From: Sneathiella marina
GTDB taxonomy: Bacteria > Pseudomonadota > Alphaproteobacteria > Sneathiellales > Sneathiellaceae
Direction of reading: 5' to 3'
Assembly: GCF_023746535.1 (NCBI RefSeq)
Contig: NZ_CP098747.1
Span: 3,709,501-3,773,500 of the forward strand
Length of the DNA stretch: 64,000 nt
Shown here: in pieces, positions 8,664-17,983 of the stretch
Layout: each line of letters opens with the position of its first letter
How positions within the stretch are numbered: the stretch's first letter is position 1
The notes under the pieces: model-generated
What the model was told of the DNA's origin: nothing
Seen by the model: the letters and a program-made list of their open reading frames with translations, nothing else
Databases searched by the model: none
Translations under genes and position numbers: made by a program

Positions 8664-10676
8664 ATGACTAAGAACGCAGCAAGCACCGTAAAATCAGGTA
8701 TTCCCGACAAGGATCGGCCTTGGCTGTTTCGGACTTATTCAGGCCATTCGTCGGCAAAAGCTTCAAATGAGCTGTATAAGACCAACCTCGCCCGGGGGCA
8801 AACCGGGCTGTCCGTTGCATTCGATTTACCGACACAGACTGGTTATGATTCGGATCATGTTTTAGCTCGCGGAGAAGTCGGCAAAGTCGGTGTTCCCATT
8901 TGCCACCTCGGAGACATGAGGGCCCTTTTCGACGAGATTCCCCTTGAGAAAATGAATACCTCCATGACAATCAACGCCACTTCTGCATGGTTGCTGGCCT
9001 TATATGTTGCTGTCGCGGAGGAGCAAGGCGCCAGCCCAGCTGCGTTACAGGGAACAGTACAAAATGATATCATCAAAGAATATCTTTCTCGCGGTACGTA
9101 TATTTTCCCTCCTGGCCCCAGCATGAAACTGATCACTGATGTGGTTAGCTACACCTATAAAGAGATGCCCAAATGGAATCCAACAAATGTGTGCTCTTAT
9201 CATTTGCAAGAAGCAGGCGCGACGCCGGTTCAAGAACTCTCTTTTGCATTGGCGACGGCAATTTCCGTATTAGATGCTGTGAAAGAGAGCGGTCAAATAA
9301 GCCCTGAGGATTTTTCCTCTGCGACCGGAAGAATCAGTTTTTTCGTCAATGCCGGTATCCGGTTCATAACGGAGATGTGTAAAATGCGCGCCTTCGTCGA
9401 TCTGTGGGGAGAAATTCTCCTCGAAAGATATAACGTCCAGGAAGAAAAATATCGGCGTTTCCGATACGGTGTCCAGGTCAACTCTCTTGGCCTAACAGAA
9501 CCCCAACCAGAGAATAACGTCTATCGAATTCTTCTGGAAATGCTTGCAGTTGTCCTTTCAAAGAATGCCCGTGCCCGCGCAGTTCAGCTCCCGGCTTGGA
9601 ATGAAGCTTTGGGCCTACCACGCCCCTGGGACCAACAATGGTCGCTTCGTTTGCAACAGATCGTGGCTTTCGAAACTGATCTGCTCGAGTATGGTGACAT
9701 CTTTGAAGGTTCCGTGGAAATCGACCGTAAAGTAGAGGAATTGAAAGCCGCAGCCCGAGAAGAGCTTAAACTGATTGAAGAAATGGGGGGAGCGGTTGCA
9801 GCCGTTGAGACCGGTTACCTGAAAGAGTGCCTGGTACAATCCAATACCAATCGGGTTCAATCGGTAATTTCAGGCGATATACCGGTAGTTGGCGTCAATA
9901 AATTTACTGAATCTGCCCCGTCCCCTCTGACGCGAGAAGGAGATGGCGGCATTATGACGGTCGATCCTGCGGCGGAAGCCGCACAAATTGAGCAATTGAT
10001 CGCTTGGCGTGCTGCGCGAGACGACGCGGCGGTTAAACGCGCTTTGAAGGAGCTTTCTCAAGCTGCCAAAAACAACGAAAATGTTATGCCAGCCTCCATC
10101 AAAGCCGCAAAAGCCGGAGTCACAACCGGAGAATGGTCCGAGGCACTGAGGCAATGTTACGGAGAATACAGAGCGCCAACAGGGGTGAGCAGTGCTGCTT
10201 CAAACGCGGGCCATGAAAACCTGGAGCCTGCCCGGGAAAAAGTAGCTGCGGCGGTCCGAAAGCTTGGCCATCCCTTAAAGGTTCTCGTCGGCAAGCCGGG
10301 ACTCGATGGGCATTCGAATGGCGCCGAGCAAATTGCTGTCGCCGCAAGGGACAGCGGAATGGACGTTGTCTATGAAGGCATTCGTCTGACACCGGATCAA
10401 ATTGTCGCCGCGGCAAAAGACGGTTCCGTCCATATGGTTGGCCTTTCGATCCTCTCCGGGTCCCATGTTCCTTTAGCGCGCGAAGTCTGTGAAAAACTTG
10501 AGGCTGCCGGTCTCGGTCATGTACCCGTTGTCGTTGGCGGAATTATCCCGCCAGATGACGCCAAGAAACTGAAATCTGCCGGTGTCACTGCTGTCTATAC
10601 GCCAAAAGATTTTGATATGACAGGCATAATGATTGACATGGTAGATATCATTTTGACCGAAAAAGCCGATGCCTAA
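8664..10676 (+). CDS. ecm: ethylmalonyl-CoA mutase
   Basis: AdoCbl-dependent rearrangement of (2R)-ethylmalonyl-CoA to (2S)-methylsuccinyl-CoA. The 670-residue single chain has the acyl-CoA mutase barrel first (GQTGLSVAFDLPTQTGYDSDH near residue 47) and a C-terminal B12-binding domain with the DxHxxG motif at D548-H550-G553 and a later VVVGG segment. The neighbours ccr and mcd, which make its substrate and use its product, argue for Ecm rather than methylmalonyl-CoA mutase. Converges on gluQ 39 bp downstream. Confidence 0.96.
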   Translation: MTKNAASTVKSGIPDKDRPWLFRTYSGHSSAKASNELYKTNLARGQTGLSVAFDLPTQTGYDSDHVLARGEVGKVGVPICHLGDMRALFDEIPLEKMNTSMTINATSAWLLALYVAVAEEQGASPAALQGTVQNDIIKEYLSRGTYIFPPGPSMKLITDVVSYTYKEMPKWNPTNVCSYHLQEAGATPVQELSFALATAISVLDAVKESGQISPEDFSSATGRISFFVNAGIRFITEMCKMRAFVDLWGEILLERYNVQEEKYRRFRYGVQVNSLGLTEPQPENNVYRILLEMLAVVLSKNARARAVQLPAWNEALGLPRPWDQQWSLRLQQIVAFETDLLEYGDIFEGSVEIDRKVEELKAAAREELKLIEEMGGAVAAVETGYLKECLVQSNTNRVQSVISGDIPVVGVNKFTESAPSPLTREGDGGIMTVDPAAEAAQIEQLIAWRAARDDAAVKRALKELSQAAKNNENVMPASIKAAKAGVTTGEWSEALRQCYGEYRAPTGVSSAASNAGHENLEPAREKVAAAVRKLGHPLKVLVGKPGLDGHSNGAEQIAVAARDSGMDVVYEGIRLTPDQIVAAAKDGSVHMVGLSILSGSHVPLAREVCEKLEAAGLGHVPVVVGGIIPPDDAKKLKSAGVTAVYTPKDFDMTGIMIDMVDIILTEKADA

Positions 10677-10715
10677 AAAATCTAGTTTGATTGATCCGAA
10701 GAGATTCGTAAAATA

Positions 10716-11561
10716 TTAACCATATTTGACCATTTTCAGGACCTCTTCGGGTTGGTAACCATATTCTCGCAAGGACTTGATTGTTGCGTCCTTATCACGC
10801 TTGGATAACCGTCGACCTTTTCCATCGGATATCAAGCCATGGTGAAAATAAGAGGGTGTCGGCAGCCCCAAAAGCGCCTGCAAAAGCCGGTGAATATGTG
10901 TCGAGGGAAACAGGTCCTGACCCCTGACAATATGGTTAACACCTTGTATTGCATCGTCAAAAGTCACGGATAAATGGTAACTGGTTGGCGTTTCTTTACG
11001 AGCAAGAACAATGTCCCCGAAGGGCAACGGATTACACTGAATATACCCTTTATCCTGTTCCTGGAACCGGAGCGTAGCCAGGTCAATATCAGCGGTCGCT
11101 TTAACCATATTCAGACGAAGTGCATAGGGTTTTCCCAATGCAAAATTCCGTTGTCGTTCCCTGTCAGACAATCCCCGGCAGATCCCAGGATATACAAGGC
11201 CTTCAGGGCCATGTGGTGCGGCATTGCTCCGGACTATTTCCGCCTTAATTTCCTTACGGGTGCAAAAGCAGGGGTAAATTAAATCGCGATCATTCAGCCT
11301 TGAAATGAGAGCTTCATAATCCTCCATATGCTCGCTCTGCCGGCGCACCGGTTCTTCCCATTTGAATCCCAGCCAAGACAGATCTTCATAAATTCCCAGC
11401 TCAAATTCCGGCCGGCATCTTCCCGCATCAATATCTTCCATTCGTAACAGGAACAGTCCGCCGGTATCTCGTGCGGCTTGCATCGCCAGTGACGCCGAAT
11501 AGACATGACCTAAATGAAGATGCCCGGTTGGACTGGGAGCAAAACGTGTGATGTATTTCAT
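10716..11561 (-). CDS. gluQ: glutamyl-Q tRNA(Asp) synthetase
   Basis: Attaches glutamate to queuosine at position 34 of tRNA-Asp. The 281 residues correspond to the catalytic half of GluRS without an anticodon-binding domain. Visible are the HIGH-like HLHLGH (residues 14-19), zinc ligands C98, C100, Y124 and C128, and the KMSKS-like RLSKRD near residue 252. Transcribed alone; the start region has a weak ribosome-binding site. Confidence 0.93.
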   Translation of the reverse strand: MKYITRFAPSPTGHLHLGHVYSASLAMQAARDTGGLFLLRMEDIDAGRCRPEFELGIYEDLSWLGFKWEEPVRRQSEHMEDYEALISRLNDRDLIYPCFCTRKEIKAEIVRSNAAPHGPEGLVYPGICRGLSDRERQRNFALGKPYALRLNMVKATADIDLATLRFQEQDKGYIQCNPLPFGDIVLARKETPTSYHLSVTFDDAIQGVNHIVRGQDLFPSTHIHRLLQALLGLPTPSYFHHGLISDGKGRRLSKRDKDATIKSLREYGYQPEEVLKMVKYG

Positions 11562-11700
11562 ATGGTTAACAAGCTTTATTTCCGAAAAAAATACTACAAA
11601 CAGCTGAAAATTTTATTTGTTTTGCTTGTCAAGCCGACATGCAGGGCAGTAGCCTTGTTAACACTTTATTAATAATAATTAATTTTTACAGGCGACACAA

Positions 11701-12987
11701 ATGTTTAGACGAATATTGATCGCGCTAAATGTATTAATGCTGGCAACGGCCTGCGCACTCCCTATTTCCCAGAACCATGAAATTTATGGTGCGATGGAGA
11801 AATACGAAATTGCTTATCGTGAAATCGTAAAAAATGACCCTGATATTGAGACAAACCTCGAAACAATGGCTGACGTCTTAAAAACCATTGACCGGCGTTA
11901 TGTTGATTCAGTTAATCCCCATTTCCTTGTAGACCAAGCCATAATCGGACTGCGTGAAGCGACTTCCCCTGATATGGAGGAACTTGATCCAACGACACGC
12001 GCCCTCAATGCCATGTTTGCTTCCCTGGACCGGTACACGGGGTATATGAGCCCCGCAAAATTCACAAATTATCGGGAGCGTCTCGCCGGACGGTTTGTCG
12101 GCCTTGGCATCCACATAAAAATGAAAGATGAGACCCTGCATGTGGTCAGCCTGTTAAAAGGATCAGGAGCAGAAGCCGCCGGCCTTCAGGACAATGACAA
12201 AATCACTCATGTAAACGGAATTTCCATTGAAGGCGTATCTCTTGGCAAAGCCCGGGCGGCCCTGAAAGGTCCTTCTGGATCAACTGTCATGCTCACCATA
12301 TTGCGTAAGAGCCATGCTTCACCGCTTCAAATCAGCGTGACACGCCGTCCGATTGAGATTGCGGCCGTTGAATATCATGTCGATGGCGATATAGGCTACA
12401 TACGGATTTTCTCCTTCAATGCCAAAACCGCACCAGGTGTTGCGACAGCACTCGCCTCTTTTGACGAAAAACTCGGTCCGCAGCTTTGTGGTGTCGTACT
12501 GGACATGAGAAATAACCCTGGCGGCCTTGTTTCTGCAGCCGAAGCCGTTGCAAGTTCGTTCCTTGACGGCGGCAATATATATGCCGTGAAAAACCGGGGT
12601 CGGAATATGATGGCGCGCGATGCCGACAGTGGCGATCGTGTTCGCGGCGCGCCGATTGTTGTTATGATGAATAAAAATTCCGCATCTTCTTCAGAAATCG
12701 TTGCTGGGGCCCTGCAATATCAGAATCGGGCCAAAATTTTTGGTGAAACAAGTTACGGTAAGGGTTTGATGCAAACGTTGCTCCCTCTCGATAATGGCGG
12801 TGGTATTCGCCTCACGACTGGTCGTTTTACAACCGGAGGCGGACCGACTTTTCATGGCATTGGTTTAAAGCCGGACATTCCAGATAGCAAAGCTGAGGGC
12901 GAATCAGATAATCAGCAGATTGATCGTGCCGCCCAGAGCTTGAACTGCTCCCCAACTCTGACGACCGCACATGTAATGGCTCAATGA
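11701..12987 (+). CDS. S41 family C-terminal processing peptidase (lipoprotein-like)
   Basis: Periplasmic serine protease of the CtpA/Tsp family, 428 residues. The N-terminus is hydrophobic and ends LMLATAC, which resembles a lipobox although Ala at -3 is less usual. A PDZ domain follows (GRFVGLGIHIKMK ... GLQDNDKITHVNG, about residues 125-180). The peptidase domain has NSASSSEIVAGAL with probable nucleophile S329 and SYGKGLMQ with general base K354, 25 residues apart as in E. coli Tsp. The stop overlaps the next start as ATGA. Confidence 0.93.
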   Translation: MFRRILIALNVLMLATACALPISQNHEIYGAMEKYEIAYREIVKNDPDIETNLETMADVLKTIDRRYVDSVNPHFLVDQAIIGLREATSPDMEELDPTTRALNAMFASLDRYTGYMSPAKFTNYRERLAGRFVGLGIHIKMKDETLHVVSLLKGSGAEAAGLQDNDKITHVNGISIEGVSLGKARAALKGPSGSTVMLTILRKSHASPLQISVTRRPIEIAAVEYHVDGDIGYIRIFSFNAKTAPGVATALASFDEKLGPQLCGVVLDMRNNPGGLVSAAEAVASSFLDGGNIYAVKNRGRNMMARDADSGDRVRGAPIVVMMNKNSASSSEIVAGALQYQNRAKIFGETSYGKGLMQTLLPLDNGGGIRLTTGRFTTGGGPTFHGIGLKPDIPDSKAEGESDNQQIDRAAQSLNCSPTLTTAHVMAQ

Positions 12988-13619
12988 ATTCAGACAGCGA
13001 TTTGACGGTTGCATTTGATTATCTGAGGAAAACAGATACTGATTTTGCAATCGCCCTGTCTGTAATTCAGCCGCTTCCTGATAGATCCAAGCCGCCAGGT
13101 TTTAAGACTCTCACTGAAATTATAATCGAACAGCAGGTATCACTGGCCAGCGCAGCCGCTATCTGGAAGCGAATGACCACTGCGATTTCGCCCTTTACAC
13201 CGGAAACCCTTCTTAAATTTGACGAGACGGAACTAAGAGCACTTGGCCTCAGCCAGCAAAAGGCGAAATACTGCCGTGCACTTGCGACAGATATTCTGGA
13301 AAAACGGCTTATCCTGAATAAATTGCCAGAGTTAAGTGATCAGGACGTGATTGAACAGCTCACACAAGTCAAAGGAATAGGACGCTGGACGGCTGAAATT
13401 TATATGATGGCTTGCCTTGGGCATACCGATATCTGGCCCGCCGGTGACGTCGCCTTGCAGTCCGCTATGGGACATCTTAAAGGGCGAGATGTCAGACCCA
13501 CCGTAGAACAGATGGACATGCTTGCCGAACCGCTTCGTCCTTATCGAACCATTGCCGCACGTATACTCTGGCGTTACTATGTTGATGTCGTCCAAGCTGA
13601 GAAACGAAATCGGACCTAG
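12984..13619 (+). CDS. DNA-3-methyladenine glycosylase (AlkA-like, HhH-GPD)
   Basis: Base-excision repair enzyme that removes alkylated bases. The 211 residues contain the helix-hairpin-helix VKGIGRWTAEIYMM and the catalytic Asp in WPAGDVALQ (D155). No Cys cluster for a [4Fe-4S] centre is seen, in line with the AlkA group. Start by ATGA overlap with the protease gene, which implies coupled translation although the functions are unrelated. Confidence 0.93.
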   Translation: MNSDSDLTVAFDYLRKTDTDFAIALSVIQPLPDRSKPPGFKTLTEIIIEQQVSLASAAAIWKRMTTAISPFTPETLLKFDETELRALGLSQQKAKYCRALATDILEKRLILNKLPELSDQDVIEQLTQVKGIGRWTAEIYMMACLGHTDIWPAGDVALQSAMGHLKGRDVRPTVEQMDMLAEPLRPYRTIAARILWRYYVDVVQAEKRNRT

Positions 13620-13646
13620 CTGCTTGTAACTGGAATATCCTCAACA

Positions 13647-14354
13647 ATGTCCAACATACCTTTGATAGACGGCCCGCGTTTAAGACCGTTATCCGGAAGC
13701 CCTGCAAAAAATTTGGTTATTCTTCTTCATGGCTATGGCGCAGATGGCGACGATCTAATCGGCCTCGCGCAATATTGGCAGAGCGATTTTCCAGATACCG
13801 CCTTTGTCGCACCAAACGCCCCGGAACCATGCGAACTTTCGCCGTTCGGTCGCCAATGGTTTTCCCTTGAGAGATACGACCCCGACTTGCAAAGGCGAGA
13901 TCCCGCTGCCGGGGCGGAGGTTTTCGCATCTATGATTGAAGGGGCGCAAAAGGCGCAGCGTGTCGTCGATCAGTTTATCGCCAAGGAAACAGAGGCGCAC
14001 AGCCTTTCATTGTCTGAGACTATTCTAGTCGGCTTTAGTCAAGGAACTATGGTGTCCCTCTATACTGGCCTGAGAGAACAAGTTGCACCTGCCGGAATCC
14101 TCGGATACTCAGGCGCACTGGTGGGTGATAGCAAATTAAATGAAGAACTCAATTGCCGTCCTCCAATTTGCCTTATTCACGGAGAAGAAGACGAAATCGT
14201 CCCGTTTCCCGCACTTGCGCGCGCAACCAAGATGCTTACCGATCTGAACATTGACGTTACCGCACATAGCTGTCCTGGTCTTGGGCATGGAATTGACGAG
14301 CGGGGATTGAAAATCGGTCAGTCATTTGTGAAAGAGGTTTTTTCAAACATCTAG
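13647..14354 (+). CDS. alpha/beta hydrolase, phospholipase/carboxylesterase family
   Basis: Cytoplasmic serine esterase of 235 residues. Nucleophile elbow GFSQG with S131, Asp in HGEEDEIVPF and His in CPGLGHGID complete the triad; the early LLHGYGADGDDL forms the oxyanion region. Resembles the YpfH / acyl-protein thioesterase-like group; the physiological substrate is not evident. Begins 27 bp after the glycosylase gene. Confidence 0.9.
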   Translation: MSNIPLIDGPRLRPLSGSPAKNLVILLHGYGADGDDLIGLAQYWQSDFPDTAFVAPNAPEPCELSPFGRQWFSLERYDPDLQRRDPAAGAEVFASMIEGAQKAQRVVDQFIAKETEAHSLSLSETILVGFSQGTMVSLYTGLREQVAPAGILGYSGALVGDSKLNEELNCRPPICLIHGEEDEIVPFPALARATKMLTDLNIDVTAHSCPGLGHGIDERGLKIGQSFVKEVFSNI

Positions 14355-14476
14355 GTTTCAGTCGATATGATGTAGGGTCATATTTATTTAACACAAAATA
14401 CTGTATTAGCATTTGCATTTTATACCTCTGCGGGCCACACTTATACCGATGATGGTCAAAATGGAGAGATAAAACG

Positions 14477-15028
14477 GTGTATATGTCAGGAGAAAAATTT
14501 CCTGCCCTCGTGCTAAATGCCGATTACCGGCCGCTTAGCTATTTCCCCTTGTCCCTGTGGTCTTGGCAGGATGCCCTGAAGTCGGTATTTCTAAAACGCG
14601 TCCATATTGTGTCGGAATATGACCGGGTGGTTCATTCACCCAGCTTCGAAATGCGACTGCCAAGTGTTATCAGCCTAAAACGGTATATTCAGCAGAGCAA
14701 GCAGCCTGCTTTTACTCGGTTTAACGTGTTTTTACGGGATGGTTTTCGCTGCCAGTATTGCGGCTCTGGTGAAGATTTAACTTTTGACCACGTGCTCCCC
14801 AGACGACTGGGAGGACAGACAAGTTGGGAAAATATCACAACGGCCTGTGCACCATGCAATATGCGCAAAGGTGGTCGGCTGGACCGTGATTCCAAAATGT
14901 TTCCGGAAATTCGGCCCTACATTCCAACCCCGCAACTTCTGAACCGGCAAGGTCAATCTTTTCCGCCAAATTACTTGCATGAAAGCTGGCGCGATTATCT
15001 ATATTGGGACACGGAACTGGAAGAGTAA
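14477..15028 (+). CDS. HNH endonuclease family protein
   Basis: A 183-residue protein with a complete HNH/zinc-ribbon core: FRCQYCG, DHVLPRRLGGQTSWEN and CAPCNMRKGGR (about residues 92-136), including two CxxC pairs for zinc. Short N- and C-terminal parts match the widespread proteobacterial family with no assigned role. The GTG at 14477 has GGAGAG eight bases upstream; an in-frame ATG six bases later is possible. No restriction or phage genes are nearby. Confidence 0.9.
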   Translation: MYMSGEKFPALVLNADYRPLSYFPLSLWSWQDALKSVFLKRVHIVSEYDRVVHSPSFEMRLPSVISLKRYIQQSKQPAFTRFNVFLRDGFRCQYCGSGEDLTFDHVLPRRLGGQTSWENITTACAPCNMRKGGRLDRDSKMFPEIRPYIPTPQLLNRQGQSFPPNYLHESWRDYLYWDTELEE

Positions 15029-15127
15029 AATTGATATCCACATCGGTTTCGCCACTCTCTCTTGCTTTTTCACTTATCTACCGTCTATATATGATCCTAC
15101 AAATGCCCTTCCCTTTTTTGTTAAAAG

Positions 15128-15868
15128 ATGTGGTCTGCGATGAGTTATGGATTAGGCCTTTCTGAAAAGAAACAGGCTCGGCAACGCCGGAATAGATTTT
15201 TCAAGTTTGTTTTTTACCTTTTGGTGCTTGCCGGTGTCGGTCTGTATGGCTACTACGAAGGCCAGGCTGAAGGTAATCGCCAAATTGCTAATGTAGAAGA
15301 TCAGGTGCTTGTTTTAACGACAGAGAATGATCGACTTAACGATCAGACCCGTGCTGCACTAGATAAGCAAAGCTCGGCACTTGCAGAAGCCCGCGTTTGG
15401 CGAGATAAATTCGAAAATGAAATCCCAAGTGGACCAACATTGGAAATTTTGGAGATGGTTCAGCAACGGCTAGCGGGCGGCTTGGAACCCGAGAGACTGA
15501 AAAGCTTGATTAGCCTAGCAGAGAATAGTCAAAATTGTGACCCAGCACCGGAAACCAAAAGATTTATTGTCAATACCCCAATTTTTAATAGCCCCGGTAA
15601 TTCCGTCAGTTTGGGAAAAGGCTCCATTACCGTGACAGGAAATGGAAAGGCGACGGTCAACGCAGAAAAGAAAATCGAGGCATGGTACGACCCCACTCAA
15701 CCGGTTGAGATTGTCTTTACGCAATTAGGAGGCAAAAAAGAGGTCCTAACGGGTGTTTTACCGTTACATAAAAGTGTTGTTTTTGGGGGCGATGAATACC
15801 GTTTCAGCATCCTTTCCGGCAAACAGAGCTTCGCTACAATTTCGGCCGCCCGATGTGATTTCCCCTAA
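15128..15868 (+). CDS. hypothetical single-pass membrane protein with coiled coil
   Basis: I do not recognise the family. The 246 residues start with a basic segment (KKQARQRRNR), one membrane helix (about residues 25-45), a probable coiled coil (about 55-100, rich in E, Q, N and L), and a C-terminal region of likely beta structure after residue 140 with two Cys (C137 region and C243). Topology suggests an inner-membrane anchor with a periplasmic domain. The start could be either ATG at 15128 or 15140. Converges on coq7. Confidence 0.75.
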   Translation: MWSAMSYGLGLSEKKQARQRRNRFFKFVFYLLVLAGVGLYGYYEGQAEGNRQIANVEDQVLVLTTENDRLNDQTRAALDKQSSALAEARVWRDKFENEIPSGPTLEILEMVQQRLAGGLEPERLKSLISLAENSQNCDPAPETKRFIVNTPIFNSPGNSVSLGKGSITVTGNGKATVNAEKKIEAWYDPTQPVEIVFTQLGGKKEVLTGVLPLHKSVVFGGDEYRFSILSGKQSFATISAARCDFP

Positions 15869-15872
15869 GGGA

Positions 15873-16439
15873 TCACACCCGGGAAGAGAGCCATATGGCC
15901 AATTTTGATCCGGTTTTTACAGCGGAGGTCAATAGTTCATATCCGGGAGCATCGGCAGCGCCCTCGTTTCGGGCAATATCACGATGCTCAATTTCCTCAT
16001 TTCGAAATTTTTCGATGACCTCTTTTAATTCGGGTTCACTGTTACCCAGTTGTTCTAGCTGATCCTGATAATGTTCATCAATTACTTCTTCAACGGCTTC
16101 CGTACAAGCCATGGCCGCTTCTTTGCCAAGCATTGCCGTGCCCGCCCCCAAGGCGAAGCCAGCAACATGCCACAGTGGCGACAACAAAGTCGGTCGAACA
16201 CGATATTCCGCTATTAGATCCTCAAATTTTTCCCGATGAACTTCTTCCTGCTCTTTCATATGGCGGATTATGTCCGATTCCGGTGCGTCTTTTAGAACAG
16301 CCAATTGCCCTTCATAAATCCGCACTGCGCCATATTCTCCGGCATGATCCACCCTAACAATTCGCTCGAGTAGCTCGCGAGGATTTAAATCTCCAGGCTG
16401 GCGCCCAAGCTTTGATTTCGGTTTTTCATCTTCTGTCAT
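15873..16439 (-). CDS. coq7: 2-nonaprenyl-3-methyl-6-methoxy-1,4-benzoquinol hydroxylase (Coq7 type)
   Basis: Di-iron hydroxylase of ubiquinone biosynthesis. The ferritin-like repeats are visible: VDHAGEYGAVRIYEGQ, EQEEVHREKF, CTEAVEEVIDEHY and RNEEIEHRDIA supply the ExnExxH iron ligands. I chose ATG 16439 (188 aa), preceded by GAGG at 8-nt spacing; an extended reading to 16481 would overlap dsbB. The dsbB-coq7 pairing is common in alphaproteobacteria. Confidence 0.95.
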   Translation of the reverse strand: MTEDEKPKSKLGRQPGDLNPRELLERIVRVDHAGEYGAVRIYEGQLAVLKDAPESDIIRHMKEQEEVHREKFEDLIAEYRVRPTLLSPLWHVAGFALGAGTAMLGKEAAMACTEAVEEVIDEHYQDQLEQLGNSEPELKEVIEKFRNEEIEHRDIARNEGAADAPGYELLTSAVKTGSKLAIWLSSRV

Positions 16440-16449
16440 TACTGCTGCC

Positions 16450-16938
16450 TCATGACGTTCGCAAGGATTTGACTCCTGCAATTAAACTAAACACCGCTAA
16501 GATGCTTGCCGCTATCAGATTATATCCTGCCATTGAAATCCCGAACAGTGACCAGGCAATATCGTCGCAACGGACTACAGGTGCGGACATGATCTGCGCC
16601 TTCAACTCCTGAACCGACAGTGCCATCGACGTATCACCAACACATTCGGCGGTTCCTTCCCACCAACCTTGTTCCACGCCGACATGGAAGCCAGCGACGG
16701 CGGCGGTTGTTGCAAATGCAACTGCACAAAGTAAAAGAAACAGCCCCGGCCCTGTCTTCTTGCGGATCATCAATCCAATCAAGGCGATCAGAATGACAGC
16801 GCCGTAGGGCCAGCGCTGATATAAACACAATACGCAAGGCCAAAGATCAAACACATATTGCGCGGTAAACGCAGAGCCAAGCGCGCCCAAGGCGGCTAAT
16901 AAGGCGACCATTAACGCGTTTCTGAAAAGAAAATCCAA
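16450..16938 (-). CDS. dsbB: disulfide bond formation protein B
   Basis: Inner-membrane quinone reductase that reoxidises DsbA-type proteins. The 162 residues have four membrane helices, the first periplasmic pair C35-V-L-C38 in WPCVLCLYQRWPY, and a second loop with Cys in AECVGD and VVRCDD. The start is TTG with GGAAGTGAG upstream. Ends 10 bp before coq7; both use the quinone pool. Confidence 0.93.
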   Translation of the reverse strand: MDFLFRNALMVALLAALGALGSAFTAQYVFDLWPCVLCLYQRWPYGAVILIALIGLMIRKKTGPGLFLLLCAVAFATTAAVAGFHVGVEQGWWEGTAECVGDTSMALSVQELKAQIMSAPVVRCDDIAWSLFGISMAGYNLIAASILAVFSLIAGVKSLRTS

Positions 16939-16969
16939 ACTAAACTCACTTCCGTATGACGATTAGACC

Positions 16970-17551
16970 TTACAGTATATATTTTAGAGCCAGAAAACTG
17001 CCAATCAAGAGAACAAAAAATACGACCGTAAGGAGGCCCAAATATTTTTCGATAAAATCTCGGATCGGCTCACCAAATTTCCAGAGCAGCCCTGCGACCA
17101 AAAAGAACCGAAGGGACCGGGACAATACAGATGCGATAATAAAGACAGCCAAATTCAAATGCGTCACACCACTGGCAATTGTGATGACTTTGTATGGAAA
17201 GGGTGTAAGGCCAAAGAAAGCGACAATCCATCCGCCCCATTCATTATAAGCGTCCCTAAATCGATCAAATTTATCAGCATATCCATAGAAATCGATTATA
17301 GGCGCGCCGATCCATTCAAAAAACACAGCCCCGATCAGATATCCGAATAACCCGCCAAGAACCGAAAAGATGCTGCAAATAAAGGCAATACGCCACGCTT
17401 GAGCGCGATTTGCGAGAACCATGGGGATTAACAGAACATCCGGCGGAATGGGAAAAACAGAGCTTTCAATGAAAGAAATGCCACCCAAAAACCATTTTGC
17501 ACGCGGCTTCGCCGCTAAACTCATTGTAAAATCATATAACCGTCGCAACAT
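16970..17551 (-). CDS. YqaA family (DedA-superfamily) membrane protein
   Basis: Polytopic inner-membrane protein of about 193 residues with the family segments FIESSVFPIPPDVLLIPMVLA and FFGLTPFPYKVITIASG. DedA-type proteins are lipid-carrier or lipid scramblases; the YqaA branch is not characterised. I prefer ATG 17551 (MLRRLYDF, matching the usual N-terminus) over a TTG four codons upstream. Confidence 0.9.
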   Translation of the reverse strand: MLRRLYDFTMSLAAKPRAKWFLGGISFIESSVFPIPPDVLLIPMVLANRAQAWRIAFICSIFSVLGGLFGYLIGAVFFEWIGAPIIDFYGYADKFDRFRDAYNEWGGWIVAFFGLTPFPYKVITIASGVTHLNLAVFIIASVLSRSLRFFLVAGLLWKFGEPIRDFIEKYLGLLTVVFFVLLIGSFLALKYIL

Positions 17552-17672
17552 GAAAGATGCCAAAGCCTGTTTTAAAGTTCAAACATAGATAAAACTTTCT
17601 AGCTGTTTTCGACGCTGGCAACAATCATTATCCTATTATTTATAAAGATGACATTGACGGTGATATGGTCTA

Positions 17673-17700
17673 TTGACCCGCCGCAATACATCGCTATAGT
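17673..17700 (+). promoter_or_regulatory. promoter of tRNA-Leu
   Basis: TTGACC (17673-17678), a 16-bp spacer and TATAGT (17695-17700) form a close housekeeping promoter 18 bp before the mature tRNA. The discriminator that follows is GC-rich, as is common for stable-RNA promoters. Confidence 0.75.
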
Positions 17701-17718
17701 GCGGCTGTTTCCACACGG

Positions 17719-17804
17719 GCCCCTGTGGCGGAATTGGTAGACGCGACAGATTCAAAATCTGTTGTCCTTAGGGCGTGCCTGTTCGAGTCAGGCCAGGGGC
17801 ACCA
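17719..17804 (+). tRNA. tRNA-Leu (anticodon CAA)
   Basis: An 86-nt type II tRNA with acceptor GCCCCTG / CAGGGGC, a D-arm with GGCGGAATTGGTAGAC, the anticodon stem ACAGA / TCTGT around loop TTCAAAA (anticodon CAA, reads UUG), the long variable arm TGTCCTTAGGGCG, the T-arm GCCTG TTCGAGT CAGGC and an encoded CCA. Stands alone. Confidence 0.97.
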
Positions 17805-17983
17805 TTATTTCTTACAATTTTTTTGATTTTCCAGCCAATTGTAGGTTGCCTGTCGCCATGGTCATTGAAAACCCGAAATATTCTCGAGGCACACAGGCCG
17901 GACCCAGGACCACAATTCTTGTAGATCAGAGCGACCACAGTTTTTCTCTTGCAAAAAAGAGAGCCGCTCACCTGGAAATACCC